Part shown: piece after piece, positions 56,530 through 64,000 of the stretch | Position numbering within the stretch: the stretch's first letter is position 1 | How the letters are laid out: every line of letters begins with the position of its first letter | Assembly (NCBI GenBank): GCA_024655945.1 | Contig: JANLFK010000008.1 | Location: 1 to 64,000, forward strand | Reading direction: 5' to 3' | DNA length: 64,000 bases | From: a candidate division KSB1 bacterium | GTDB taxonomy: Bacteria; Zhuqueibacterota; Zhuqueibacteria; JANLFK01; Oleimicrobiaceae | Translations under genes and position numbers: made by a program | Notes under the pieces: generated by a model | What the model was told of the DNA's origin: nothing | The model's database searches: none | Seen by the model: only the letters and a program-made list of their open reading frames with translations

Positions 56530-59500
56530 ATGGTGCGATTCACTTTGCTCTCGCCGACGCTGGCTCGTTTAGAGTACTCCCCCACTGGCGCCTTTATCGA
56601 TCAGCCCTCCGTGGTGGTCATCAATCGGAAGTGGCCACATGTGCCGGCCAAGCAGTACGAGGCTGATGGGTATCGCTGCTTGGATGGGGAACGGCTGCGC
56701 ATCCGCTACCGCGAAGGCTCCGGGCCCTTCGCACCGGAGAACCTGCAGGTCGCTTACCGCCACGGCGATCGCTGGCGCACCTGGCGGCCAGGCGAGCACG
56801 ATCCCCACAACTTGGGCGGCACGCTGCACAGCCTGGATGGCGTCTCAGAAAGCAGTTTGCCCCCGCTGCCTGCCGGCATCCTCAGTCGCAGCGGCTACTA
56901 TCTGCTCCAAGATGAACACCATACCTTGCTGACCGCAGATGGCTGGCACACGCCACGCAAAGGGGCCAACGCGCAGGATTGGTACTTTTTCGCCTACGGC
57001 GATGACTATGCCCTGGCCCTGAGGGAATATGCGCAGCTCACTGGCCCTGTGCCGATGCTCCCCCGCTGGGCGTTTGCCGCGTGGTACTCCCGGTACTGGC
57101 CTTACAGCGACCGCGACCTGCAAGAGGTCGTCATGCGCTTCCGCCGGGAAAATCTTCCACTGGAGGTGCTGGTCATCGACGTCGACTGGCACCTGCATGG
57201 CTGGGAGGGCTATGACTGGAACCCTGAGCTCTTTCCCCACCCGGAAGAATTCTTGGCGTGGCTCCACGCGCAAGGCCTGAAGGTGACGCTCAACAATCAC
57301 CCCGGCTTGCTGCCGCCAGAGGAGAGCGCCTACCAGGAGGTAGTGGCCAGATTGGGCACGGCGCACCTGGGGCCTGATGGCTCATTCACGTTCAATCTCG
57401 CGCTCCGTTACCACGCGGAGGTCTTTATGGACCTGTTGCACAAGCCCTTGCACGCGCAGGGAGTCGACTTCTGGTGGATTGACGGGGCAGCAGCCTCGGC
57501 ACCGGGACTGAACGGGCAGATGTGGACCAACAAGGTCTACTACGACAAGACCCAGACGTACACCGGCAAGCGGGCGCTCATCTTCAGTCGCTATGGAGGC
57601 CACGGCTCGCACCGCTACCCCATCTCCTTTTCTGGCGACACTTACTCGGACTGGGGCGTGCTCCGTTATGAGATTGCCTTCACACCCACTGCCGGCAATG
57701 TCTTGGTCCCTTATTGGACACACGACATAGGCGGCTTCTTCGGCAACAGGCTGGATGACGAACTCTACGTGCGGTGGGTGCAGTTCGGGGCTTTCAGCCC
57801 ATTTCTGCGCTTGCATAGTGACCATGGCATTCGCGAGCCGTGGCGGTACAGCCGCGCTGCACAGCGTGTCGTACGCGCCTTCTTCCATTTGCGCTACCGG
57901 CTACTCCCTTACATCTACACTTACTCCCGGCAGGTCCACGAGCAAGCCTTGCCTCTGTGCCGGCCTCTCTACCTCGAGTGGCCCCACCTCCAGGAAGCGT
58001 ACGCTTACCGTCACCAGTACCTCTTCGGGCGCGAGCTGCTGGTAGCTCCCATTGACGAGCCTGGAGAGTTCGGCGTGGCCGCCAAGGAGATCTACTTCCC
58101 GCCGGGCACATGGGTGGACCTGTTCACCGGCAGGCGAATTGGCGGACCCAAGGTGGCGGTCTGGCGTACGCCTTTGGCACGGATGCCCCTTTTCGCCCGC
58201 GCGGGGGCCATCGTGCCCCAGGCGCCCCTGGACATGCCGCGCGAGATGCTGGTCGTCGACGTTTACACCGGAGCCGAGGGCGAGTTCGAACTGTACGAAG
58301 ACGACGGGGAATCCCTCGGCTACCGCGACGGTGCATACCGCACAACGCCAATACGCTATTCGATGGTAGCTGGCCAGCACTGCGTGGATGTGGGCCCTGC
58401 GCGGGGAACGTACCAGGGCGCTCCTGCAAGTCGCGCGTACCTGATCCGGCTACTTTCCCTTCCTCGACCAAAGGTGGTCGAGCTCGATGGCCAGCCCCTC
58501 CGGCACGTGCGAAGCAAGAAGGCCCTGTCCGCGAGCCAAGGGGCCTGGCGTTATGACAGGGCCAGGCACTGCATCGAAGTCAAAACGCCACTCCGCGACT
58601 CCTCGGCGCCCGTCAAGCTCGCCGTGCACACGCATGCGGATGCCGCTTACCTCGATCTCCTGGCCGCGGCCGACCGGCACGTGCAGCTCCTTTCCGACCT
58701 TCGCCAAGCGGCTGGGCAGGTAGCCGCTCGCGGACCTCTTCCGGACAAGCTCGCCGCCTTGCTCACCCGGGCAGAGCAGCACCGGCTGCACGCCGGAGAA
58801 GGCACCGTGACCACGAGGCAGTTGCACGAGGCCCTGGCAGCCGTGGAACAGGACTTGCGCGCCCTGGCGGGCGAAATTGCCTGCCAGGACACAGTGCAGA
58901 GCCGACGGCGAGTGCTCGAGGCGCTCTTTGAGTTGGTGGTCTGTGCCCGCGCCGGCGAGATGCATGGCGACCAGGCAGTTCTGCCCATCGTCTGCACCTT
59001 TGCCTCCGGCGAATTAGCGCCCCCGCTGCGGGTCACCAGCACCTTGCGCGCCCCCCAGGAATGGCTGCAAGGGCTGCAGGGGCCAGCGGTCATGAGCGGG
59101 GAACTTGCCCCCGGTGGTGTGTTCACCGCAAAGTTTCTGCTGCTGGCGCCATCTCGTTTCCCGGTGGACAGAACCACCTTCAAGGTGGACAATCGCCTGC
59201 ATTGGAACGGCAACGACTTTCAGTACCCGGCAGTCTTCGAGTTCCCCGCCACCTTCCTGCAGGCCTACCACCTCATTGGGCCGTTCGACAACGCAGATCA
59301 TCAGGCCCTTGACCGCGCAGACCCGCCGGAACGGGAGATCGACCTTGCTGCCTGCTACCCTGGCAAGTCAGGACCGGTGCACTGGCAGAAGTGGCAGTGG
59401 TGCCCGCCGCGGCGCACCACCGGCTCAGTGTTCATCAACTTGCGTAACACCATCTACTCCGGCCACGACGTGGCAGCCTACGCGGTGACCGATCTGCACA

Positions 59501-59763
59501 GCCCGCAGGACATGGAGGTCCTCTTCGCGCTTGGCTCAACTGGCGGCTACCGCCTGTGGGTCAATGGCGAGCTCGTCCATGTGCATCGCCAGCAGCGCTC
59601 CGCAGTGCCAGGGCAAGACAAAGTCCCGGCCCGACTGCGCGCTGGGCGGAATCGGGTGCTCATCAAGTCCGTGCATATTGGTGGGAGCTGGGGCTTCTTC
59701 CTGGAGGTGACCGACCTGGCAGGGAGGCCTGTCCCCCCCTTGGTAAACGCCTACGTGGAGTGA
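56530..59763 (+). CDS. large GH31-family glycosidase with C-terminal extension
   Basis: 1077 residues, clearly longer than usual GH31 enzymes (about 650-850). N-terminal beta sandwich to about 170. The barrel (about 175-470) carries the nucleophile Asp318 in FWWIDGAA and the likely acid/base Asp370 in SFSGDTYSDW; VLVIDVDWHLHG, NNHPG and HDIGGFFG are conserved segments. Two proximal beta domains follow (to about 690; EGEFELYEDDGESLGYRDGAY). Residues 700-880 are mostly helical and 890-1075 form a jelly-roll with YRLWVNGELVHVHRQQR and LRAGRNRVLIKSVHIGGSWGFFLEV, like a carbohydrate-binding PA14-style module. No signal peptide, so it acts in the cytoplasm on imported alpha-linked sugars. It follows an MFS gene by 18 bp. 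Confidence 0.9.
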   Translation: MVRFTLLSPTLARLEYSPTGAFIDQPSVVVINRKWPHVPAKQYEADGYRCLDGERLRIRYREGSGPFAPENLQVAYRHGDRWRTWRPGEHDPHNLGGTLHSLDGVSESSLPPLPAGILSRSGYYLLQDEHHTLLTADGWHTPRKGANAQDWYFFAYGDDYALALREYAQLTGPVPMLPRWAFAAWYSRYWPYSDRDLQEVVMRFRRENLPLEVLVIDVDWHLHGWEGYDWNPELFPHPEEFLAWLHAQGLKVTLNNHPGLLPPEESAYQEVVARLGTAHLGPDGSFTFNLALRYHAEVFMDLLHKPLHAQGVDFWWIDGAAASAPGLNGQMWTNKVYYDKTQTYTGKRALIFSRYGGHGSHRYPISFSGDTYSDWGVLRYEIAFTPTAGNVLVPYWTHDIGGFFGNRLDDELYVRWVQFGAFSPFLRLHSDHGIREPWRYSRAAQRVVRAFFHLRYRLLPYIYTYSRQVHEQALPLCRPLYLEWPHLQEAYAYRHQYLFGRELLVAPIDEPGEFGVAAKEIYFPPGTWVDLFTGRRIGGPKVAVWRTPLARMPLFARAGAIVPQAPLDMPREMLVVDVYTGAEGEFELYEDDGESLGYRDGAYRTTPIRYSMVAGQHCVDVGPARGTYQGAPASRAYLIRLLSLPRPKVVELDGQPLRHVRSKKALSASQGAWRYDRARHCIEVKTPLRDSSAPVKLAVHTHADAAYLDLLAAADRHVQLLSDLRQAAGQVAARGPLPDKLAALLTRAEQHRLHAGEGTVTTRQLHEALAAVEQDLRALAGEIACQDTVQSRRRVLEALFELVVCARAGEMHGDQAVLPIVCTFASGELAPPLRVTSTLRAPQEWLQGLQGPAVMSGELAPGGVFTAKFLLLAPSRFPVDRTTFKVDNRLHWNGNDFQYPAVFEFPATFLQAYHLIGPFDNADHQALDRADPPEREIDLAACYPGKSGPVHWQKWQWCPPRRTTGSVFINLRNTIYSGHDVAAYAVTDLHSPQDMEVLFALGSTGGYRLWVNGELVHVHRQQRSAVPGQDKVPARLRAGRNRVLIKSVHIGGSWGFFLEVTDLAGRPVPPLVNAYVE

Positions 59764-59787
59764 GCGTCCCACTCCGGAGGCACGTCC

Positions 59788-62193
59788 ATGGTGATCCAAA
59801 CTCTGCGCTTACGCAACTACCGGCGATTCCGCACGCTGGAACTGGAGTTTCCGGAAAACGTGATCGGCATCATCGGCCGCAATGGCGTGGGCAAGACCAC
59901 CATCGTCGAGGCCCTGGGCTGGGCCCTGTATGGCAACCGCGTCAAACGCACCGACAAGACCGACATCCGCTCGCAGTTTGCCTCCCCCAAGGAGGTCTGC
60001 GCTGCGGAGTTGCTGTTCACCTGCGGGGGTGAGCACTACCGCATAGTGCGGCAGCTGCGGGGAAAGGACGCCATTGCCGAAGCGGCGGCATATCGCGGTG
60101 CAGCAGAGGCGCCGGTTGCCGTGCTAGACACCGGCGTGACCGAATTCATCGAGAACCTGCTCGGCCTGGACTACCAGTCCTTCTTCGCTTCGGTCTTTGC
60201 CCAACAGAAGGAGCTCGATGCTCTCTCCCGCCTGAAGACTCCTGCCGAGCGCCTGAAGTGCATCAACCGGCTGATCAACATCGACCTGGTGGATCGCGCA
60301 CGGGAGCTGGCACGCCAGGACTGGCGAGATCGCAGCAAATACGTTGAGGGCTTACGCAAAGGCCTCAAGGACGAGGCTCTGCTCCGCCAGAACCTTGCCC
60401 AGGCTGCGGCCGCCCTTCAGGAAAAGCGCCGATCAGAGGAAACGGCAAAGGCGGCACTCGCTGCGGCAAAAGAGGCCTTGCACCGCGCCAAGAACAAGCT
60501 CGACGCCCTCAGCGCCACGCGCGATCGCTTCATGCAGCTATCCTCCCGCCGCGAATCCTTGACTCAGCGACTGGCCGAGGCGGAGCAATCCCTGCGAAGG
60601 GCACGAGGTGACCTTGCCACCATCGACGAGGCAGCCGAAAAGCTCAGGAAGATTGCCCCGCTGTTCGACGAGATAGCACGCGTCCGTCCCGAGAAGGAGC
60701 GGATGGACAGCGCCGCAAGAGAAGCCGCCATGCTCCAGGCAAAGAAGGAGGAGCTCGCCCGCCTCCGCCCGCAGATGGCTGAACTCCAGCGAAAACTTGC
60801 CGATCTCCGGGAGAAAGCCGCCACTCTGCAGCAGTTGGGCACCGACCTCCAGCAGGCCCGCACAAAGATTTCCCACCTGGAGAAGGAAGTTGAGCAGGCC
60901 GAGGAGCAACTCCGCCAGGTGGCTGCGGACCGGGAGGCAATCGCTGCCAAGGGCCGGGAGGTGCGCGGCAAACGTGAGCAGGTAGAAAAGCTCGGCCCCT
61001 CGGGCCCCTGCCCGGTGTGCACCCGTCCCCTCGGTGAGCAGCACGCGGCCGTGTTGCACAGATACGATGAGGAGCTGAAGCAGCTCCGCGAGGAATACCA
61101 CGCTCGCCAACAACAGGAAGAGCTGGCCAAGCAAGGCCTTGCACAACTGAAGCGGCAACTGACGGAAATGCGGGAGGCCGAACGCGGGCTTGCGCTCCGG
61201 GAGCAATCTGCTGCAGAAGCGGCACGCCAGCTCCAGGAGGTTGAGCGACAACTGACACAGTGGGATCAGCACGGCGCGCGCTTGGAGGAGGAAATCGCCT
61301 CCTTGAGTAAAGTGCAGTACGACCAGACCACGCATCAAGCGCTCAAGCGGCGCCTGGATGAACTTCTCGAGGTAGAGAAAGAGGCATCCGCACTCCGTGC
61401 CGAGGCGCGGCGGCGCGAAAGGGTGGCGGCGGAAATCTCCCGCCTCGAAGCGAGCGTTCAGGACCTCACTGCACAACTTGCAGAAGTGGAACAAGACTTG
61501 GCCGGTGTCGCTTTTGACGAGGACCAGTACCGGCAGGCGCAACAGCTGGTCGAGCGGTGCTCACAGGAACAGGACCAACAGCAGGAAGCACACACCCAGG
61601 TGCGCGAAGAGCGGGCTGCCCTGGAGAAAGGACACAAGGACCTTGTTGCTGACCTCGAGGAGCACCGCCGCCAGGTACAAGAAATCGCAACCGCTGAGGA
61701 GGAAATGCACTACCTCGAGCTTCTGGACCACCACTTCGACTGCTTCCGGCAGGAGCTTGCCAACCGCCTTCGCCCCCTGATTGCCAGTCGCGCCTCCGAG
61801 CTCTTGCGCCTGACCACCGAAGGCCGCTATTCCCTCCTTGAGCTGGACGAGGACTACACCATCCGCCTTTATGACGGAACGACCCCCTACCAGTTGGAGC
61901 GCTTTTCCGGAGGCGAACAGGACCTCACCAACCTCTGCCTGCGCATAGCCATCAGCCAGGTTGTGGCCGAGCGCAGCGGGGTCACCCCGATGAACCTTAT
62001 GGTGCTGGACGAGATCTTTGGCTCCCAGGACGAGCAGCGCCGCCAGCTGATTCTCAGCGCCCTCAATCAGCTCTCCACGCGCTTCCGGCAGATCTTCATC
62101 ATCACCCACATCGAGGACGTGCGGGACAGCCTGCCCGTGGTCATCGGCGTTGAGCAAGAAAACGAACAGGAAAGTGTGGCCCGCTTCCTTTAG
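59788..62193 (+). CDS. Rad50/SbcC-like DNA-repair ATPase
   Basis: 801 residues; CGGAGG lies 8 bases before the ATG. Walker A GRNGVGKTT (about 31-39). Long paired coiled coils (about 180-400 and 420-660) surround a zinc hook CPVC near residues 409-412. The C-terminal ABC half has the signature FSGGEQDLTNLCLRIAIS and Walker B LMVLDEIFG, then D-loop SQDEQRRQ and the switch His in IITHIEDV. It should work with an Mre11/SbcD nuclease on broken DNA ends. No such nuclease gene is next to it, which is unusual. It overlaps the convergent gene's stop by 4 bp. Confidence 0.9.
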   Translation: MVIQTLRLRNYRRFRTLELEFPENVIGIIGRNGVGKTTIVEALGWALYGNRVKRTDKTDIRSQFASPKEVCAAELLFTCGGEHYRIVRQLRGKDAIAEAAAYRGAAEAPVAVLDTGVTEFIENLLGLDYQSFFASVFAQQKELDALSRLKTPAERLKCINRLINIDLVDRARELARQDWRDRSKYVEGLRKGLKDEALLRQNLAQAAAALQEKRRSEETAKAALAAAKEALHRAKNKLDALSATRDRFMQLSSRRESLTQRLAEAEQSLRRARGDLATIDEAAEKLRKIAPLFDEIARVRPEKERMDSAAREAAMLQAKKEELARLRPQMAELQRKLADLREKAATLQQLGTDLQQARTKISHLEKEVEQAEEQLRQVAADREAIAAKGREVRGKREQVEKLGPSGPCPVCTRPLGEQHAAVLHRYDEELKQLREEYHARQQQEELAKQGLAQLKRQLTEMREAERGLALREQSAAEAARQLQEVERQLTQWDQHGARLEEEIASLSKVQYDQTTHQALKRRLDELLEVEKEASALRAEARRRERVAAEISRLEASVQDLTAQLAEVEQDLAGVAFDEDQYRQAQQLVERCSQEQDQQQEAHTQVREERAALEKGHKDLVADLEEHRRQVQEIATAEEEMHYLELLDHHFDCFRQELANRLRPLIASRASELLRLTTEGRYSLLELDEDYTIRLYDGTTPYQLERFSGGEQDLTNLCLRIAISQVVAERSGVTPMNLMVLDEIFGSQDEQRRQLILSALNQLSTRFRQIFIITHIEDVRDSLPVVIGVEQENEQESVARFL

Positions 62194-63245
62194 CCCTTAG
62201 CAACCTCGGTCGCAGACTGGCCCGCGGCGGCAAGCTCCTCGCGATGCGACATGGTGGTTATGGTCACCCCTTCCTTCCAGGCGCATGCCATGCCGACCAG
62301 AGTGACGGTGAGCACGGCAGTGGCGTGCGCAACCACCGCAAAGCTCAGCGCCGTGCTCTTGTCCACGCCAAACAGGCTGAGCGAAAGCACCGCCAAGTAG
62401 TGGTAGGTGCCCACATACCCGGGCGAGGAGGGGACGACAATGCTGATGGTAGTGATTACCAAGACCACCAGCGCCGCAGAAAGTCCCACCCCGTAAGCCG
62501 ACAGACCGAAGGCGAGAATCACACAGTATAGGTTCACCAAATAGCCCGCCCACACCAGCCCAGAGGTCAGTGCCACCACGAGGTAGTCCGAGGGTCGCGC
62601 AAGGGGGACCAGGCCCGTGACAAAGTCGCGCAGCAGCCGCTGCCCCCGTTCTGCCAGTCGCCGACCCAATGGGCGCAGCGGCAGCCCGACAAGGCGTAAC
62701 GCGATCTCTGTCCTCATCTTGAGAAAGAGCAAGAAGGCAAAAAGCAGTGCGGTGGCGAGGAACATAAGGTAGCCGCTGGTGGTCACCTCGTCGGGTATGG
62801 CCACCGTGCGCGGAAACGGCTTGAGTGTCAAAGTGAGGGCGGTGATGAGCAGCAACGACAGCATGTCGATAACCCGCTCTAAGGCGATAGTGGCAAAGGC
62901 CGCGCTGCCGGAGATCTTCTCGCGGCGGCCGATGACGTAGGCGCGCACCAGCTCGCCTAGGTGGGCAGGCAGGAGCGTGTTGGCAAAATAGCCCACCATC
63001 AGCGCGGAAAAGAGTGGCCAGACGTGCACGCGCTTAATGGGATCCAGCAGGTAGCGCCAGCGCAGCGCCCGTAACCAATGCGCCACAAACAGCACCGCCA
63101 CCCCTGGCAGCAGGTACCAGTAGTCCGCCTCGCGAAAGGCCTCCTGCATCCTGTGCACATCGACCTTGCGAAAGGCCACCCAGAGAAACAGCACGCTGAG
63201 CGCCACGCCCACCAGCATCTTCCACCGATTTCCCGCGCGTGCCAC
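62190..63245 (-). CDS. flippase-like membrane protein (LPG synthase TM family)
   Basis: 351 residues from a GTG after AGGAGG. Seven or eight hydrophobic helices. The characteristic segment of the lysylphosphatidylglycerol synthase transmembrane/UPF0104 family is present: HWLRALRWRYLLDP, NTLLPAHLGELVRAYVIGRR, SIVVPSSPGYVGTYHY. The family includes the N-terminal flippase part of MprF and stand-alone proteins thought to move lipids or isoprenoid-linked sugars across the inner membrane. No aminoacyl-transferase domain is attached. Substrate unknown. Its stop codon overlaps the convergent Rad50-like gene's stop region by 4 bp. The gene directly upstream is ychF, 53 bp away. Confidence 0.88.
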   Translation of the reverse strand: MARAGNRWKMLVGVALSVLFLWVAFRKVDVHRMQEAFREADYWYLLPGVAVLFVAHWLRALRWRYLLDPIKRVHVWPLFSALMVGYFANTLLPAHLGELVRAYVIGRREKISGSAAFATIALERVIDMLSLLLITALTLTLKPFPRTVAIPDEVTTSGYLMFLATALLFAFLLFLKMRTEIALRLVGLPLRPLGRRLAERGQRLLRDFVTGLVPLARPSDYLVVALTSGLVWAGYLVNLYCVILAFGLSAYGVGLSAALVVLVITTISIVVPSSPGYVGTYHYLAVLSLSLFGVDKSTALSFAVVAHATAVLTVTLVGMACAWKEGVTITTMSHREELAAAGQSATEVAKG

Positions 63246-63298
63246 CTTTGTCCTCCTCTGCTCCTATCCTTGGGCGCTGCTGCCCGCTTGCTTCTCCT

Positions 63299-64000
63299 CT
63301 ACACGTGGAAGCGGAAGGTGATGACATCGCCATCTTGCACAATGTAGTCCTTCCCTTCCAGGCGCAGGAGCCCCAGCTCGCGGCAGCGGGCCAGAGAACC
63401 GTGCGCGTTGAGATCCGCGTAGCTGACCACCTCGGCGCGGATGAAGCCCCGCTCGATATCGGTGTGCACCGCTCCCGCGGCCAGCTTGGCGGTCGTGCCC
63501 CGGGGGATTGTCCAGGCGCGCACCTCCTCGCTCACATAGGTGAAGAACGTCACCAAGCGCAGCAGCTCGTATGACGTGCGCACCAGGCGAAACATGGCCG
63601 GCTCCTTAAGGCCCATTTCCTCTGAGAAGACCTGTGCATCTTCAGGCGCCAGCTGGGCAATCTCCATTTCCAGCTTTGCAGAGACTGCATCCATTGCGCA
63701 CCATGGCCCACCTGCCATGTCGGCATGGGAGGCGACGATGGCCTGAGCATCAGGTATCTGCTCTTCGCCGAGGTTGAGCACGATGAGGAGCGGCTTCAGG
63801 GTGAGGAATTGATAGGGCCGCGCCAGGCGCTCTTCTTCATGGCTCAGGATGAGGGCGCGCAAGGGGCGCTCATTTTCCAGCTCTTCGAGGCAGCGCTCCA
63901 TGAGCTGCAGCTCCTGTTGTTCTTCCAGGCTATGCGTCTTCAATACGCTCTTGCGAAGCTTTTCCAGGCGATGCTCCACGATGCTCAGGTCCGAAAGCAC
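63299..64000 (-). CDS. ychF: YchF/OLA1-type ATPase, C-terminal part
   Basis: Partial: the first residue visible is inside the protein and the gene continues past base 64000. The 233 visible residues start in the helical domain (LSDLSIVEHRLEKLRKSV, the YchF coiled-coil insertion) and include PLLIVLNLGEEQ, where NLGE stands for the modified G4 motif NxxE that gives YchF preference for ATP over GTP. They end with the TGS domain (VRAWTIPRGTTAKLAAGAVHTDIERGFIRAEVVSYADL, GKDYIVQDGDVITFRF). The nucleotide-binding P-loop lies outside the window. YchF is a ribosome-associated, redox-sensitive ATPase. Flanked downstream by the LPG-synthase-TM gene in the same direction. Confidence 0.92.
   Translation of the reverse strand: MLSDLSIVEHRLEKLRKSVLKTHSLEEQQELQLMERCLEELENERPLRALILSHEEERLARPYQFLTLKPLLIVLNLGEEQIPDAQAIVASHADMAGGPWCAMDAVSAKLEMEIAQLAPEDAQVFSEEMGLKEPAMFRLVRTSYELLRLVTFFTYVSEEVRAWTIPRGTTAKLAAGAVHTDIERGFIRAEVVSYADLNAHGSLARCRELGLLRLEGKDYIVQDGDVITFRFHV

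Noticed and set aside
1-64000. tRNA, rRNA, CRISPR arrays, insertion sequences and prophage
   Set aside because: By eye I found no TPsiC-arm GGTTCGAATCC-type string in intergenic DNA, no repeat-spacer series, no transposase and no phage structural genes. A tRNAscan and a repeat search would be needed to exclude degenerate cases.

Overview
The window is bacterial and GC-rich over most of its length. It carries about 47 protein genes with few gaps. I found no rRNA, tRNA, CRISPR array or insertion sequence. Three proteins end in the PNPFNPAT-type C-terminal domain that sends proteins to a type IX-like secretion system. Other genes encode a PorV-like protein, a DUF4835 (PorD)-like protein, many outer-membrane beta-barrels, a TonB-dependent receptor and several glycoside hydrolases. 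This combination suggests a Gram-negative member of the Fibrobacteres-Chlorobi-Bacteroidetes assemblage, possibly a candidate phylum such as KSB1 or a Calditrichota relative. That placement is inferred from gene content and was not tested by phylogeny.

Left edge (1-1505): visibly AT-richer DNA with two attC-like imperfect palindromes (339-462 and 1340-1505). They frame one complete integron gene cassette encoding an unknown secreted protein. The tail of a preceding cassette encodes a protein with a type IX sorting domain. Any integrase would lie outside the window to the left.

1790-9616 (minus strand): a long, tightly packed gene train starts at a clear promoter at 9588-9616. It encodes a GT2 glycosyltransferase, a BH4-type 6-pyruvoyl-tetrahydropterin synthase, GTP cyclohydrolase I, a short-chain reductase, an archaeal-type GatD, two outer-membrane barrels (one frameshifted), a thymidylate synthase-family protein, a Cys-rich DUF6485 protein and a HAD phosphatase. 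A PaaI-like thioesterase follows. The first four genes look like a pathway for a glycosylated tetrahydropterin.

9658-18677 (minus strand): two tandem M14 carboxypeptidase paralogs, the second with every catalytic and zinc-binding residue replaced; a lipoprotein; a TonB-dependent receptor with a structured leader; and a GH127 beta-L-arabinofuranosidase.

18781-35643 (plus strand): RNase R; a GNAT acetyltransferase interrupted by an in-frame UGA; two tandem VIT/vWA-like secreted proteins with sorting domains; TldD-TldE; uracil phosphoribosyltransferase; a CDF metal exporter; a GH3 beta-glucosidase with PA14 insert; and a sugar isomerase-like protein.

35796-44860 (minus strand): a flavodoxin-like protein, a GyrI-like protein, two membrane proteins, a sensor kinase/sigma-54 activator pair that leads into a coiled-coil protein and an outer-membrane barrel, and a Ppx/GppA phosphatase.

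44875-64000: a beta-CASP RNase; a DUF4835-like protein divergent from a PorV-like protein and a helix-hairpin-helix plus barrel protein; a diguanylate cyclase; an amidase; an outer-membrane protein with a CpoB-like lipoprotein; an MFS transporter with a large GH31 enzyme; a Rad50/SbcC-like ATPase; a flippase-like membrane protein; and the C-terminal part of YchF. Several operons start at promoters very close to TTGACW-17 bp-TAYATT, so a normal housekeeping sigma factor appears to act here.
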